From contig CADBKS010000038.1 in NCBI GenBank assembly GCA_902795255.1, positions 1 through 17,939 on the forward strand: a DNA stretch of 17,939 nt. The letters run 5' to 3'. The translations under genes and the position numbers were made by a program. The stretch's first letter is position 1; each line of letters opens with the position of its first letter. The stretch comes from an uncultured Chloroflexota bacterium. GTDB lineage: Bacteria > Chloroflexota > Anaerolineae > Anaerolineales > Anaerolineaceae. The notes beneath the pieces were generated by a model, which saw nothing but the letters and a program-made list of their open reading frames with translations, was not told where the DNA came from and ran no database searches. Below, one piece after another: positions 5,742 to 13,498 of the stretch.

Positions 5742-7226
5742 ATGAAAAACACTTTTATGGATGGAATTCGGTATGACGAAAAGCACGCTCCTAAGACCTA
5801 TGGTCCGCAGGTCAGGAAGCTCCGCCAAGATTTCAATGAACTGATCAAGGGAAATGTTCCGGAAGAGGATGTTGTCGCATATGTACGCCGACTGATGGAG
5901 CAGCCGCAGAATTTCGGAAAAGACGGGAATGCTCTTGTCTGGGCATTGGGTAAACCTACTGATATGCCTTCAGACGGTTGTGAGGAATTTGTCTGTCAGC
6001 CGACGTATCTGGCAACAGGCTTTATGGTTTATGCTGTGCAGCACTACAACGCTGTCAAAACTATTTCCGGGATTTTCCCACTATTGCGTGATGCTCTCAA
6101 TGGGTGTTTGTGGGGAAGCCTTGGCGGACATGGTTATGAAGCTGTAGAGGGTCTGATCGATACGATGAACATCTTCGCTGACTGCAATATGGGCGCATTC
6201 CTCAATACTTACCCGATGCTGAATGTGAAATTCAAAAATGTATTTGATGAAACAGTGAAATATATCGAAGAAGACCTCTGCACCAGGAAAGAGCGGGATG
6301 TATGGAGCAATAAATCATATGAGGACGTGGCTATCCCGCTGCTGAAGAAGCTGAAGTCTACAGCACCACAGCAATTACTGTTTGTCTACGGAACACTGAT
6401 GCGCAGCGGTCGTGCAGAGAATCTTCTTTCCGGGAGTGAATTCAAGGGGAAAGCCATTCTGAAGAATTATGCGATATATGATCTGGGCAGCTATCCCGGG
6501 ATCGCTGTAAAAAAGGGGGCCTGGGTGGAAGGTGAGCTGTACGCTATCCGTGACTGCGCCATTTCCAAGCTGGATGAATACGAAGGAGAAGGCTATCTGT
6601 ATCGGCGTGAACTCATAACTGTTGAAAGCGGCGCCGGATCAAAACAAGCATGGGCGTATGTTTATTTGAGAGAAACAGAAGGAGAAGCAATGAATGAACC
6701 CTGGATCAAAAATGATGAAGATGTAGTGTGGTACGCCGGGTACGGTTCCAACCTCAGCAAAGAACGCTTCCTTTGCTATATCAAAGGCGGTGTTTGTCAG
6801 GAAAACGGCAGGGAATACCCCGGCTGTGCCAATAACCAGCTTGTCTCCGATGCGGACGATCATGCATGGTTCCCGGGGCAAATGTATTTCGGCAATGAAA
6901 GCGGAACCTGGAACCATAAAGGAGTAGCATTCTACGATCCGAATGTTTCCGGCAGGACCTTCATGCGTATGTTCAAAGTAACACGTCAGCAGCTTAGGGA
7001 CATCCAGGAGCAGGAAGGATCAAGCCCCAAGTGGTATGGAAGAATTCAGGCACTTGGGATCCATTCCGATGGCAGTCCGATTTACACCTTGACATCTGAA
7101 ACCCGGCGATTGGCTAATGCTCCTGATGAAATATATTTTTCTCTGATATTGAGAGCTCTGATCGAAGAAAATGGATTTACAGAAAACGAAGCCAACCTGT
7201 ATCTTGCTTTGTGCCTGAACAACTGA
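5742..7226 (+). CDS. Unknown helical domain fused to two tandem GGCT-like (AIG2-type) domains
   Basis: The 494-residue protein starts at ATG 5742 behind AAAGGAGA. Residues 1-205 form a helical domain I do not recognise (for example VVAYVRRLMEQPQNFG, LNGCLWGSLGGHGYEAVEGL). Residues about 212-310 are a gamma-glutamylcyclotransferase-like fold: FVYGTLMRSGRAENLL carries the YGTL substrate loop (216-219), and LDEYEGEGYLYRRE (277-290) holds the expected catalytic Glu (about E281). A second GGCT-like domain starts at about 329 with VWYAGYGSNLSKERF (YGSN, 334-337), with a candidate acid in IQEQEGSSPKWYGR (E425). GGCT folds cyclise gamma-glutamyl amines or peptides to release 5-oxoproline. Two in one chain is unusual. 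A strong internal Shine-Dalgarno and ATG at 6690 lie between them. It is followed 44 bases later by an HNH nuclease gene. Confidence 0.75.
   Translation: MKNTFMDGIRYDEKHAPKTYGPQVRKLRQDFNELIKGNVPEEDVVAYVRRLMEQPQNFGKDGNALVWALGKPTDMPSDGCEEFVCQPTYLATGFMVYAVQHYNAVKTISGIFPLLRDALNGCLWGSLGGHGYEAVEGLIDTMNIFADCNMGAFLNTYPMLNVKFKNVFDETVKYIEEDLCTRKERDVWSNKSYEDVAIPLLKKLKSTAPQQLLFVYGTLMRSGRAENLLSGSEFKGKAILKNYAIYDLGSYPGIAVKKGAWVEGELYAIRDCAISKLDEYEGEGYLYRRELITVESGAGSKQAWAYVYLRETEGEAMNEPWIKNDEDVVWYAGYGSNLSKERFLCYIKGGVCQENGREYPGCANNQLVSDADDHAWFPGQMYFGNESGTWNHKGVAFYDPNVSGRTFMRMFKVTRQQLRDIQEQEGSSPKWYGRIQALGIHSDGSPIYTLTSETRRLANAPDEIYFSLILRALIEENGFTENEANLYLALCLNN
6679..6692 (+). promoter_or_regulatory. Internal ribosome binding site and ATG between the GGCT domains
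   Basis: AAGGAG (6679-6684), five bases, then ATG (6690-6692, codon M317) lie exactly at the boundary of the two GGCT-like domains. Translation from here would give a separate 178-residue second domain. It may be the fossil start of a formerly separate gene or a working alternative start. Confidence 0.5.
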
Positions 7227-7270
7227 AATAGCTTACGAGTATACATGAACAACTGACGGGAGTGTGAGCT

Positions 7271-7960
7271 ATGAAAAATAATGATAAAAATGTAGGTCTT
7301 TTGAAACACGCTGCAGAATTAATCCTGACTGGTAAAACAGAAGAAGCCGGAGACATTATTAAGGAGCAGTATCCGTTTATTCCAATGAAAAGCCTGGAAT
7401 TTCCGGAAACGCCTGTACTTGCTTCAGGCGAGTTAAAGGAAACAGGGTCTCCTTTTATTCAAACTGTCAGAAGCAGCGACATGAGAAAAGATGAAAGAAA
7501 GTATACCGAAGTCCAGCAGATGGAGCAATTTTTCCAGGATGGATTCATTGACCGTTATTTCGGGACAAGACTGATTAATTCAGGGCTGCTTCGGCTTATT
7601 TCTGAAAAACTTCCGAAGGAATTTCCCTATCATCCTCATTGGAAGATGGAAGAATGCCATATTGCATATTGGTATTACCAACCGACGATGGATCATATTA
7701 TTCCGATTTCACTTGGTGGAAAGAATCAATTATCCAACTGGATAACAACCTCCATGAAGTGGAATATGGTTAAAAATAATTACAGACTGGAGCAGCTGAA
7801 TTGGCAGCTTTATCCGGAAGGCGACATTCGGGAATGGGACGGTCTTTCCAAAATATTCGTTGAAATCGTGGAAAAGGAGCCGAAACTAAAGAATGTAAAA
7901 AGAATCAATGATTGGTACAAAGCCACGAAAATTGTTTTGGAAAAATATTCTTTGTTATAA
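7271..7960 (+). CDS. HNH endonuclease family protein
   Basis: The 229-residue protein starts at ATG 7271 with GGGAG eight bases upstream. The HNH/McrA-like motif is at about 141-170: DHIIPISLGGKNQLSNWITT continues to KWNMVKNN. It gives D141-H142, the middle N156, and N165 with K168/N169 as the last element. HNH folds bind one metal and nick or cut nucleic acid. The N-terminal segment (LKHAAELILTGKTEEAGDII, 11-30) is a short helical hairpin seen ahead of HNH domains in some Firmicute proteins. No zinc-knuckle cysteines surround the motif. The gene is AT-rich, follows the GGCT-fusion gene by 44 bases without a terminator and is probably co-transcribed with it. Restriction/defence or a mobile-element job are both possible. 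Confidence 0.8.
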   Translation: MKNNDKNVGLLKHAAELILTGKTEEAGDIIKEQYPFIPMKSLEFPETPVLASGELKETGSPFIQTVRSSDMRKDERKYTEVQQMEQFFQDGFIDRYFGTRLINSGLLRLISEKLPKEFPYHPHWKMEECHIAYWYYQPTMDHIIPISLGGKNQLSNWITTSMKWNMVKNNYRLEQLNWQLYPEGDIREWDGLSKIFVEIVEKEPKLKNVKRINDWYKATKIVLEKYSLL

Positions 7961-7967
7961 ACGACCC

Positions 7968-8021
7968 GGCAGGGACATTTCCATATGACTGATTAGTAAG
8001 TCGCATGGAAATGTCCTTGCC
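7968..8021. terminator. Long 17-bp hairpin between convergent genes
   Basis: Arms at 7968-7984 and 8005-8021 are complementary over 17 bp with a single G-T wobble, and the loop contains an inner GACT/AGTC pair. It begins eight bases after the HNH stop and ends 45 bases before the stop of the convergent gene. It lacks a T-tract on either strand, so a barrier, mRNA-stabilising or processing hairpin is as likely as an intrinsic terminator. Confidence 0.55.
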
Positions 8022-8066
8022 AGAAAAAACAGAATAAGGTTCATCAAATCATAATTGAGAAAAAAG

Positions 8067-9632
8067 CTACTCGGCAATATACCAGAGCGTCCCGTTATCA
8101 TCCGTGTACTTCACCCAGGAGCCGGGTTTGGTTTCGATGTACCACTGACCGTTGTTATATTCCATCCAGCCGGCGTCCCCGTAGTCGGAGGAAAGACCTT
8201 CCACCCAATATTGCCATTGTGAGGCATCGCTGTTGTACCAGATATAGGTATCCGTTTCCTTGTCATAATAACTTTCGGTCTCCGGATCATAAGGGATCAC
8301 TTTATCGGCATTTCCACGGTTCCCTTCAAGCACAATATAGGTACCGTCCGCTTTTCGTTTCAGGCGGAGCGCGGACCCCGCCGGGATTGCAGAAGTTGCA
8401 GCCGATCCCGTACTGTCAGACTTTTTGTCTGTGATATACCAGAATCCGGACGAATCGCCCGTGTATTCCCGCCAATTCCCGTCACTGACTTCGACATACC
8501 ATTTGCCGTTGTTGTATTCCATCCAGCCATAGTCGCCATAATCCGACGAGACTCCCTCGACCCAATATTGCCAGACAGGGTTTTCAATATCGGTGTTATA
8601 CCAGAAATATGTGTCTGTCTCCGGGTCATAATAATTGTCAGAATTTGCATCCCATTTCAGGATCTTGTCCGCGGCGGAGCCGTCTGTGATGAGATAATAG
8701 GAGCCGTCTGCGTTTCGACCTAAGCGAATCGTTCCTCCTGCCGGAACTGAAACCGCCGGGGTGGATGTGGGGCGTGCGGTCGGCAGGATCGCCTGTACAG
8801 TATTTGTCGGTCTGACACTGACCACCTGGGGGCTTCCCGTTTTTCCACAGGATCGGAAAAGCGACAGCAGCAGGATCAGCCCCATACCGCTCAGCACCCA
8901 CTTCAGGCAGGAAGACTTTTTCTTTGCTGTTGTTTCGGTTGTGGTTTCAGTTGTGGCCGCACCGTTATAGGAGCCGGATGAGCTGATATTGTCTTTTTGT
9001 GCCTTCGTTACATCAAGCGGAGCACCGCATTTGGAACAGTGAGGAACATCACCTTCTTTCCAATCCAGTTTGGTGGTCGTTCCGCAATATTCGCAGGTGA
9101 GGATCAGCGTATTGGATCCGTCAGCGTTCTTCATCATCAGGTTATCATACCGCGTACCGTTTTCATCATAATACCCCGGCTGATAGGTTTTCCCGTTGAC
9201 CTCATAAGGTTTGTCGTAATACACGTAGTCATGATTCATACCGCGGAAGAGCAACGCGGTAAGCAGGGCGGCAGATCCATAGCTCGGCTGATTATAACGC
9301 GGACGCGTCCGCGGCATCGGATCATAATTGTATGACGGATTCCGTCTGCCCTGTTCGACGTTATCACGCCGCGGTGACGAACTGTATGACGAGGAACTGT
9401 GCCGGGAAGGTCCATCGCTTCGTGAACTGCCAAACCCGGAGAAGAATGATCCGCCCGATGAGCTCGAGGATGACCGGCTGTGTGAACTTGGACCGGACGA
9501 ACTTCTGCTCCCGAAGGAACTTGAACCCCGGCTGCTGCTGAAGCTGCTTGACGAGCTGCGGCTGCTGCTGCGGAAGCTGCCAGACGAGCTCCGACTGCTG
9601 CTTGAACTGCTGCTATGCGTTTTTGGTGGCAT
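8067..9632 (-). CDS. Ser-rich, zinc-ribbon, single-TM protein with two C-terminal repeats
   Basis: The start is ATG 9632, directly behind AAAGGAGGTG. An upstream in-frame ATG at 9674 lacks such a site. The 521-residue protein begins MPPKTHSSS, then has a Ser/Arg/Gly low-complexity region to about residue 90 and an aromatic/polar stretch. A zinc ribbon follows with C180-x2-C183 (LTCEYCGTT) and C199-x2-C202 (PHCSKCGAP). After a Thr-rich linker and basic KKKSS comes one membrane segment at about 244-260 (WVLSGMGLILLLSLF). The C-terminal part has two repeats of about 100 residues (about 302-401 and 422-521), sharing YYDxETDTYxWYN, WQYWVEG, SSDYGD and GWMEYNNG. The repeats are probably outside the membrane and the zinc ribbon inside, judging from the basic flank. 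Function is unknown, and envelope association is inferred. Confidence 0.8.
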   Translation of the reverse strand: MPPKTHSSSSSSSRSSSGSFRSSSRSSSSSFSSSRGSSSFGSRSSSGPSSHSRSSSSSSGGSFFSGFGSSRSDGPSRHSSSSYSSSPRRDNVEQGRRNPSYNYDPMPRTRPRYNQPSYGSAALLTALLFRGMNHDYVYYDKPYEVNGKTYQPGYYDENGTRYDNLMMKNADGSNTLILTCEYCGTTTKLDWKEGDVPHCSKCGAPLDVTKAQKDNISSSGSYNGAATTETTTETTAKKKSSCLKWVLSGMGLILLLSLFRSCGKTGSPQVVSVRPTNTVQAILPTARPTSTPAVSVPAGGTIRLGRNADGSYYLITDGSAADKILKWDANSDNYYDPETDTYFWYNTDIENPVWQYWVEGVSSDYGDYGWMEYNNGKWYVEVSDGNWREYTGDSSGFWYITDKKSDSTGSAATSAIPAGSALRLKRKADGTYIVLEGNRGNADKVIPYDPETESYYDKETDTYIWYNSDASQWQYWVEGLSSDYGDAGWMEYNNGQWYIETKPGSWVKYTDDNGTLWYIAE

Positions 9633-10007
9633 TTTCACCTCCTTTACAGAATACCCCCGGTGAAAAAACATCAAAGTTTTTCCCCTACAACAATTATGAC
9701 ATAGATTTCGTAATTCACCGCAACCATATTGCTGTTTTTATCCAATTGATCCGGAAATATCCTCACGGGATCAGATATTTCAGTAAAGAAAAATATAGAT
9801 TTCCTTTGCCGGATATATGATCGTCCGGAAATCAGTTACCGCTCAAAAGATGTGATTTTGACAAAGGCAGCCGGTTTCCGGATGGATCATTTCCCGTATT
9901 CAGGTTGAAGCACGTGGGAACTGGCATCTGCTGCCGTTCCAGTTTCGTGTTTTCCAGGGTGAGATAAATGACCTGCAGGATCCGATAATCCTGCGGACAT
10001 CTGTTCC
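9633..10007. other. Intergenic region upstream of the Ser-rich gene
   Basis: This gap separates two minus-strand genes. Apart from the hairpin at 9973-9996 and the AAAGGAGGTG ribosome binding site, only a weak -10-like TATTCT (minus strand, just upstream of that site) is visible. No small ORF with a Shine-Dalgarno was seen. Confidence 0.4.
9973..9996 (-). terminator. Hairpin downstream of the gpmA-like gene
   Basis: CTGCAGGAT and ATCCTGCGG pair over nine positions (one wobble) around CCGATA, 12 bases past the stop at 10008-10010. On the minus strand it is followed by TCATTTATC, a poor T-tract, so termination may be partial. Confidence 0.5.
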
Positions 10008-10737
10008 CTATTTTTTCTTTCCCTGGTTGACAACAGCTTGCATTTTTGCTGCGATTTCCTGCTGGTCTCCAAGGTAATAATGGGATTTTGTGCTGAAATC
10101 CTGATCAAATTCATAAACCAGCGGCACGCCGGTCGGAATGTTGACCCCTATGATCTCATCTTTGCTCAGGTTGTCAAAATATTTGACGAGGGCACGAAGA
10201 GAATTCCCGTGCGCTGCGATGATCACCCGTTTCCCGGCGAGCATATCCTTTTTTATCACTTCTTCAAAGTAAGGTATGACTCGATTGATCGTCGTTTCCA
10301 GACTTTCATGCATCGGCAGAAATGACGGATCTACATCGCGATACATCGCCTGCCGGGCTGCGCTGCGTTCATCGTCCGGGGTAAGCGCCGGAGGCTTGAC
10401 ATCAAAAGACCTGCGCCAGATCTTCACCTGGTCTTCACCGTATTTTTCGGCTGTTTCTGCCTTGTTCAGCCCCTGCAGTGCGCCGTAATGACGTTCATTG
10501 AGCTTCCAGCTTTTGATGACCGGAAGCCAAGTCCGATCCATTTCATCGAGCGCTATGTTCAGCGTGTGGATCGCCCGTTTCAGACGGGATGTGTAACAAA
10601 CATCAAAATCATATTCTTCTTTTTTCAAAATGATCCCGGCCTGTTTCGCTTCTTCCCTGCCCTTATCGCTCAGGTCGACATCGGTCCAGCCGGTAAAAAA
10701 GTGATGATTGTCACAAAATGTTTCCGCATATATACAC

Positions 10738-10766
10738 TTTAAAGGATAGCTATATCTAATTAAAAT
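10738..10766 (+). promoter_or_regulatory. Probable promoter of the sugar ABC operon
   Basis: TTTAAA (10738-10743), a 17-base spacer and TAAAAT (10761-10766) match sigma-70-type boxes at four and five of six positions. Transcription would begin near 10773, giving a leader of about 57 bases before the mglB-like start. Confidence 0.5.
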
Positions 10767-10777
10767 ATGGGCGTTGA

Positions 10778-10794
10778 AATCGGACGTACCGATT
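10778..10794 (+). promoter_or_regulatory. Palindromic operator candidate for the sugar operon
   Basis: AATCGG-ACGTA-CCGATT is a 6-5-6 perfect dyad about five bases after the predicted transcription start. This is a typical place for a repressor of the LacI or similar class. No such regulator gene is in the window. Confidence 0.5.
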
Positions 10795-10829
10795 ATCATC
10801 GCATTTTAATCTATTGTAAAGGATTACCC

Positions 10830-11876
10830 ATGAAAAAAGCATTATTATTCCTGCTTGTCGTTTCAATGCTGGCTCTTGTTCCGGCCGTTTTCGCTGATGA
10901 CGCTCCTGTTGCCGGCGTGATTTGGTACAACTTTGCCGATACATTCATTCAGAATGCCCGGCAGACCCTGCTCAACACCGCTGCCGCTGACGGCACCATC
11001 GAGATCATCGACGCCGACTCCATGAATGATGCAGCCACCCAGACCAACAATCTGAACAACATGTACACCAACGGCGTAAAATACCTCGTGCTGAACAACA
11101 TCAACACCGCCGGCATCAGTGAGATCTGCGAACAGGGTAAAGAAGAAGGCGTGACCATGATCTTCGCCAACACCGACTCCCCGTCCGATGAAGATTTCGA
11201 AAACTACGAAAACCTGTACCTCGTCACCTCCCGTGCTGAAATGTCCGGTACCATGATGGGGAAAGCCGTCGTTGATTACTGGACTTCCCATCCGGAAGCT
11301 GACCGCAACGGCAACGGGAAACTTGACTACATCATGCTGCTTGGTTTCACTTGGCACTATGACACCCAGGTTCGTGCTGAATATTCCATCGCTGCCTGTG
11401 AAGAAGCCGGCATCGAAACCAACCGCATCGGCGGTGAAGTGATTGCTGAATACAACCGCGGTAAGGCTCAGGAAATGGTTGCCGCTTTGCTGGCAAACTA
11501 CGGTGATGACATTGACGTCGTTTTCGCCTGCAACGACGATATGGCCCTCGGTGCTATCGAAGCTCTGAAAGCCGGCGGTTTCTTCCAGGATGAAGCTTCC
11601 TACATCCCCGTCTGCGGTGTTGACGCCACTGTCGTCGGCTGCGAAGCTGTCGAAGAAGGAACCATGCTGGTCACCGCACTGAACAACCCTGTCAAACTCG
11701 GTAAGGCCATCTACAAAGTCATGTGGCTGCTCGAAAACGGTCAGGAAGTTACCACTGAAACACTGGATATGGAAGGCGTTGAAGTGGAAGGCCATCGTGT
11801 CTGGATCAACTACGTCGGCATCACCAAGGATAACCTCGAAGAAGCTGCCTACGATATCACCGACCCAACTTTCTAA
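10830..11876 (+). CDS. mglB: Galactose/glucose-type sugar ABC transporter, substrate-binding protein
   Basis: The start is ATG 10830 with AAAGGAT upstream, and the frame extension to 10767 has no ribosome binding site. The 348-residue protein has a signal peptide (KKALLFLLVVSMLALV) with a VFA-DD cleavage site near residue 22 and no lipobox Cys. The mature part is a periplasmic-binding-protein type I fold of the MglB kind: D37 and F39 in WYNFADTF, H176-D178-R182 in WHYDTQVR, N235 in FACNDDMALGA and D265 in CGVDATVV match sugar contacts of E. coli MglB. The loop DRNGNGKLD (158-166) matches its calcium site. The MglB tryptophan stacking residue appears to be a Tyr (IAEYNRGKAQ). It should bind glucose, galactose or a related hexose outside the membrane and feed the ATPase and permease that follow. 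Confidence 0.9.
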   Translation: MKKALLFLLVVSMLALVPAVFADDAPVAGVIWYNFADTFIQNARQTLLNTAAADGTIEIIDADSMNDAATQTNNLNNMYTNGVKYLVLNNINTAGISEICEQGKEEGVTMIFANTDSPSDEDFENYENLYLVTSRAEMSGTMMGKAVVDYWTSHPEADRNGNGKLDYIMLLGFTWHYDTQVRAEYSIAACEEAGIETNRIGGEVIAEYNRGKAQEMVAALLANYGDDIDVVFACNDDMALGAIEALKAGGFFQDEASYIPVCGVDATVVGCEAVEEGTMLVTALNNPVKLGKAIYKVMWLLENGQEVTTETLDMEGVEVEGHRVWINYVGITKDNLEEAAYDITDPTF

Positions 11877-11896
11877 TCAAATTAATTCAATGACTG

Positions 11897-11927
11897 ACAG
11901 CCGGGACCTGGTTCCCGGCTGTTTCTT
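11897..11927 (+). terminator. Intercistronic hairpin between mglB and mglA
   Basis: ACAGCCGGGA (11897-11906) and TCCCGGCTGT (11913-11922) are perfect 10-bp arms around CCTGGT, followed by TTCTT. In binding-protein operons such a hairpin usually acts as a partial terminator or 3' stabiliser, so the binding protein is made in excess over the ATPase and permease. Confidence 0.75.
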
Positions 11928-11947
11928 GAATGGAAAGGAAGAATCCG

Positions 11948-13498
11948 ATGGAGGATTCCAGATATATTCTTGAACTGAAACACATCAGCAAATCCTTTCC
12001 CGGCGTAAAAGCATTGGACAACGTCTCATTCGCGGTAAAGCCCGGGAAAGTCCATGCATTAATGGGCGAAAACGGAGCAGGAAAATCGACCCTGATGAAG
12101 TGTGCCTTCGGGATCTACCAGCCTGACAATGGAGAGATTTTTGTCAACGGAAAGAAGGTCGTTTTTTCCGGTCCCGCCAATGCACTGGAAAACGGTATCG
12201 CGATGATCCATCAGGAACTGCAGCCGATGCGGGCACTTACCGTCATGGAAAACGTCTGGGTAGGCCGTCTGCCTCATCACAATACGCTGGGCGTACAATG
12301 GGTCGACTGGAAACAGCTCTATAAGCAGACCAAAGAGCTGTTGGACGATCTTGAAATTCCCATTGACCCGAAAACGAAGGTTCAGAACCTTTCAACTTCG
12401 CACTGCCAGCTCATTGAAATCGCTCGTTCCGTCTCCTTTAATGCAAAGATCATCATCATGGATGAACCCACATCCTCACTGACAGAAACAGAAACGGAAC
12501 TGCTCTTTAAGCTGATCGCCCGTCTGACACAAAAGGGTGTTTCCATCATCTACATCTCGCACAAGATCGATGAGATCTTGAGAATTTCCGATGATGTCAC
12601 CATCATGCGCGACGGACAACTTGTCGGTGACTGGCCGGCAAGTGAGCTGGACATGGATACCATTGTCAAACGCATGGTCGGACGAGAGATGAGCAACCGT
12701 TTCCCGTCGAGAAAACACAAACCGGGCGAGGTAAAAATGGAGGTTTCTCACCTCACATCCGCAAATCCGCACAGCTTCAAAGATATCAGCTTCACGCTCC
12801 ACAAAGGAGAAATTCTTGGTATCGGCGGACTGGTCGGTGCCCAGCGGACAGAACTGGTCGAAACCATCTTTGGGCTTCGCAAAAAGGCCTCGGGTGAAGT
12901 GACGATCGACGGGCAAAAGGTCGAGATCAATTCTCCGGAAGATGCCATTCGCCACTCCATGGCGCTGCTGACGGAAGAACGCCGCGTTTCAGGGATCTTC
13001 CCGAAAATCAGCGTATTGGAAAACGTGACCGTTGCCAAACAGACAGCCGATCACAGCAGCTACACCAATGGCCTGTTCCTGAACAACAAAAAACGTCAGA
13101 AAGACGCAGAGCAGTTCGTAAAAACCTTTGAGATCAAAACACCAAGTCTGAAAGCTGAGATCCAAAATCTTTCCGGCGGAAACCAGCAAAAGGCAGTCCT
13201 TGCACGCTGGATGCTCCTCACACCCCAAATCCTGATTCTGGACGAACCAACACGGGGTATCGATGTCGGTGCCAAGTATGAGATCTACAGCCTGATGGAG
13301 CAAATGGCACAGGAAGGGAAAGCCGTGATCATGATCAGCTCGGAAATGCCCGAACTGCTGGGCATGTCTGACCGGATCGCGGTCATGTGTGAAGGGCACC
13401 TGTCCGGTATTCTGGATGGGAAAGATGCTACTGACGAAAAGGTGATGTACCTCGCAAGTACTTATCAAAAAAGCGGAGTAACAACGGATGCAAACTAA
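11948..13498 (+). CDS. mglA: Sugar ABC transporter ATP-binding protein, duplicated ABC domains
   Basis: The start is ATG 11948, eight bases after AAAGGAA. The in-frame ATG at 11930 has no site. The 516-residue protein has the MglA/RbsA/XylG layout. The first ABC domain has Walker A GENGAGKST (40-48), a non-canonical signature NLSTSHCQLIEIARS (147-161) and Walker B IIIMDEPTS (168-176). The second domain has GGLVGAQRTE (293-302) where Walker A would be, a proper signature LSGGNQQK (408-415) and Walker B ILILDEPTRG (428-437). Loss of the second Walker A and a weak first signature are normal in this family, which keeps one working composite ATP site. It energises the permease at the inner face of the membrane. 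Its end overlaps the permease start by 11 bases, indicating translational coupling. Confidence 0.92.
   Translation: MEDSRYILELKHISKSFPGVKALDNVSFAVKPGKVHALMGENGAGKSTLMKCAFGIYQPDNGEIFVNGKKVVFSGPANALENGIAMIHQELQPMRALTVMENVWVGRLPHHNTLGVQWVDWKQLYKQTKELLDDLEIPIDPKTKVQNLSTSHCQLIEIARSVSFNAKIIIMDEPTSSLTETETELLFKLIARLTQKGVSIIYISHKIDEILRISDDVTIMRDGQLVGDWPASELDMDTIVKRMVGREMSNRFPSRKHKPGEVKMEVSHLTSANPHSFKDISFTLHKGEILGIGGLVGAQRTELVETIFGLRKKASGEVTIDGQKVEINSPEDAIRHSMALLTEERRVSGIFPKISVLENVTVAKQTADHSSYTNGLFLNNKKRQKDAEQFVKTFEIKTPSLKAEIQNLSGGNQQKAVLARWMLLTPQILILDEPTRGIDVGAKYEIYSLMEQMAQEGKAVIMISSEMPELLGMSDRIAVMCEGHLSGILDGKDATDEKVMYLASTYQKSGVTTDAN

Larger units (their letters stand above)
10008..10799 (-). pseudogene. 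gpmA: GpmA-like 2,3-BPG-dependent phosphoglycerate mutase with degenerate catalytic N-terminus
   Basis: Most of this 263-residue frame is clearly Gpm[54 protein letters not shown] (E102), IWRRS (R129-R130), [17 protein letters not shown] (H197) and [10 protein letters not shown]. The enzyme interconverts 3- and 2-phosphoglycerate through a phosphohistidine in an N-terminal RHGES motif. Here the aligned residues read [18 protein letters not shown]23 replaces the Arg, Y24 the catalytic His, A25 the Gly, and C-D the W-N. The only in-frame ATG (10799) has no Shine-Dalgarno and adds an atypical 20-residue leader. The 5' end also overlaps the promoter and operator of the divergent sugar operon. A 5' rearrangement that inactivated the gene is the simplest reading, and a non-catalytic pseudoenzyme is an alternative. 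The intact remainder implies recent damage or retained selection. Confidence 0.75.

Noticed and set aside
10863..11795. 310-codon open frame antisense to the mglB-like gene
   Set aside because: It mirrors the strong codon bias of the mglB frame, has no ribosome binding site or family motifs, and the plus-strand gene is unmistakable.
12824..12853. Missing Walker A in the second half of MglA
   Set aside because: GGLVGAQRTE in place of a Walker A is the normal state of this sugar ATPase family, not a defect.
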